Assembly (NCBI GenBank): GCA_013696185.1
Contig: JACCZA010000234.1
Span: 1 to 5,040, forward strand
From: Actinomycetota bacterium
GTDB lineage: Bacteria; Actinomycetota; Thermoleophilia; Gaiellales; Gaiellaceae
Direction: 5' to 3'
DNA length: 5,040 bases
Shown here: positions 3,869 to 5,040 of the stretch, piece after piece
Layout of the letters: every line of letters starts with the position of its first letter
Position numbering within the stretch: position 1 is the first letter of the stretch
Program-made: the position numbers and the translations under genes
The notes under the pieces: model-generated
The model's database searches: none
Seen by the model: the letters and a program-made list of their open reading frames with translations, nothing else
What the model was told of the DNA's origin: nothing

Positions 3869-5040
3869 CGCAGGCCGAGCTGCGAGCTGCAGGCCGGCCA
3901 GGCAGTCCAGCCTTGGCCCGCGAGGACGAGCTCGCCGACCGTGATCTGTTGCTCTCTCGTCGCCTGATCGGCCGTGGGCGCAAACCGCTCGCCGCCGAAG
4001 GCCCTCCAGGTGCCCGGTGCGAACTGCAGGCCGCCCTGGTAGCCGTTGCCGGTGTCGGCGTCCCAGTTGCCTCCTGCCTCGCAGACGGCCAGGCTGTCCC
4101 ACGGGGCCGAGAGGAACGGCACCGCGGCAGACGAGGCCGAGGCGTAGTCGAGGGCCTGCTGGCGCAGCTTCCGCTCGAGCTTCACGCGCTCGGCTCGGCG
4201 GAGAGCGGTCGTCGCTCCTGCCGGGGCCGCCGGCGAGCCGGCCGTCGGTACGGCGCTCGACGTCGCGAGCTCCGTGGAGTCGTCGAGCGCGCGCCGGAGG
4301 GAGCCGGGCTCCAGGCCGCTGGCGCTCGAGATGTCCGAGGAGGCGAGGAGGATCGCACCGGGCTCGGGGAGCGGCGTCGCGGAGATGAGCTGCGGCGCCC
4401 AGTCGAAGCGTGGGTCGAAGACGAGCCGCTCCGTCGAGAAGTCGAGATCCTCGGCGCGCTCCCAGGCGAGCAGGTAGGCCGTCGGGTTGACGACGCCGTC
4501 GTAGCCGAGGTGCAGCAGCGAGACGGGATGGATCTCGAAGTGCAGGTGGTAGGGCGTCCCGGCCGCGTCTCCCGTGTTGCCCATGAAGCCGAGCACCGAG
4601 CCCGCGCGGACGTGGGCGCCGTCGACGGCGAGGGGCGAGAACGCGGAGAGGTGGGCGTAATAGAATTCGTTCCCCTGCCGGTCGCGCAGCCACAGCCGCA
4701 GGCCTCCAACGGTGTTCCAGCCGACCGAGAAGACCGTGCCGTCGGCGACGGCGAGGATCGGCGCGCCGAGCGGCGCGAAGATGTCGTCGCCGTGGTGCCA
4801 CGGCACACTCGCCCGCGGGGCCCCGTAGGTGTCGATGAACGACGACGGGCCGTAGACCGGGAAGACGTAGCCGCCGGCCGTGAGCTTCGGAGCGAGGCCT
4901 GGAATGGCGGGCCGGATCGGAATTACGAGGGGCGCCTCCTCTACCGGCTTCTTCCGCTGCCGAGAGGCGGCGGGCGGGCCGGGCACCTCGACGATCGTCT
5001 CGCGCTCGGCCGGCGGTGTTCCGCCGCCGCGCGGTGTCGC
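3865..5040 (-). CDS. Secreted cell-wall hydrolase: M23 endopeptidase fused to Rpf-like transglycosylase (N-terminus outside window)
   Basis: The frame is open to the right edge, so the N-terminus and expected signal peptide are missing. Residues are numbered from a GTG at 4986, probably internal. A Pro-rich linker leads into an M23 (LytM-type) peptidase domain, about 40-175. Its zinc ligands are His64 and Asp68 (HHGDD) and His149; the catalytic histidines are His112 (YYAHLS) and His147 (YHLHFEI). All are intact, so it should cut peptidoglycan cross-bridges or stems. A low-complexity linker (about 205-260) and a charged helix (261-282, ALRRAERVKLERKLRQQ) follow. The C-terminus (295-372) is a resuscitation-promoting-factor type lytic transglycosylase domain: WDSLAVCEAGGNWDADTGNG with catalytic Glu303, GGLQFAPGTWRAFGG, and the GWTAWPAC end. 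Cys302 and Cys366 match the conserved disulfide. One protein thus carries peptide-cutting and glycan-cutting activities, likely for wall remodelling, daughter-cell separation or growth resumption. Stops overlap with the convergent phosphatase by 4 bp. Confidence 0.93.
   Translation of the reverse strand, partial: ATPRGGGTPPAERETIVEVPGPPAASRQRKKPVEEAPLVIPIRPAIPGLAPKLTAGGYVFPVYGPSSFIDTYGAPRASVPWHHGDDIFAPLGAPILAVADGTVFSVGWNTVGGLRLWLRDRQGNEFYYAHLSAFSPLAVDGAHVRAGSVLGFMGNTGDAAGTPYHLHFEIHPVSLLHLGYDGVVNPTAYLLAWERAEDLDFSTERLVFDPRFDWAPQLISATPLPEPGAILLASSDISSASGLEPGSLRRALDDSTELATSSAVPTAGSPAAPAGATTALRRAERVKLERKLRQQALDYASASSAAVPFLSAPWDSLAVCEAGGNWDADTGNGYQGGLQFAPGTWRAFGGERFAPTADQATREQQITVGELVLAGQGWTAWPACSSQLGLR

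Noticed and set aside
3824..4801. Minus-strand 325-codon frame inside the wall hydrolase gene
   Set aside because: Arg-rich out-of-frame reading of the M23-Rpf gene, with no motifs of its own.
1..5040. CRISPR arrays, insertion sequences, transposase or integrase genes, toxin-antitoxin pairs
   Set aside because: No regularly spaced repeats, terminal inverted repeats or matching protein motifs were seen on either strand.

Overview
The window is about 70% GC, packed tightly, and reads like a chromosomal stretch of a high-GC Gram-positive. An actinomycetote is most likely, perhaps a deep-branching one such as the Thermoleophilia. The reasons are an Rpf-type muralytic domain, a secreted calcium-binding repeat protein with an Ala/Pro-rich linker and a two-cysteine tail, an M29 aminopeptidase, GTG starts, and several genes whose start codons sit just after a TANNNT -10 box (leaderless style). 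The lineage is inferred from these traits, not from a search.

Layout: (1) 1-480 (+) is the 3' end of a secreted RTX-like calcium-binding protein. (2) 449-1666 (-) is a complete M29 metallo-aminopeptidase whose tail overlaps gene 1. (3) 1755-2018 (+) is a small unrecognised protein with two membrane segments, divergent from the aminopeptidase. (4) 2015-3001 (-) is a complete aldo/keto reductase, convergent with gene 3. (5) 3050-3138 (+) is tRNA-Ser(GGA), followed by a strong hairpin at 3143-3170. (6) 3296-3868 (+) is a histidine phosphatase with an altered RHG motif and lower GC than its surroundings. (7) 3865-5040 (-) is most of a cell-wall hydrolase that joins an M23 endopeptidase domain to a C-terminal Rpf-type lytic transglycosylase domain; its N-terminus lies beyond the right edge.

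The genes do not form one pathway. Strands alternate, so almost every gene is its own transcription unit, and the three convergent junctions have no intergenic space. At two of them the stop codons of the two genes interlock in a single CTAG. Genes 1 and 7 act at the cell surface; genes 2, 4 and 6 look cytoplasmic. No previously undescribed defence or mobile system is evident. The points most worth a second look are the M23-Rpf fusion, the CTAG stop interlocks, the repeated leaderless promoter geometry, and the atypical phosphatase downstream of the tRNA.
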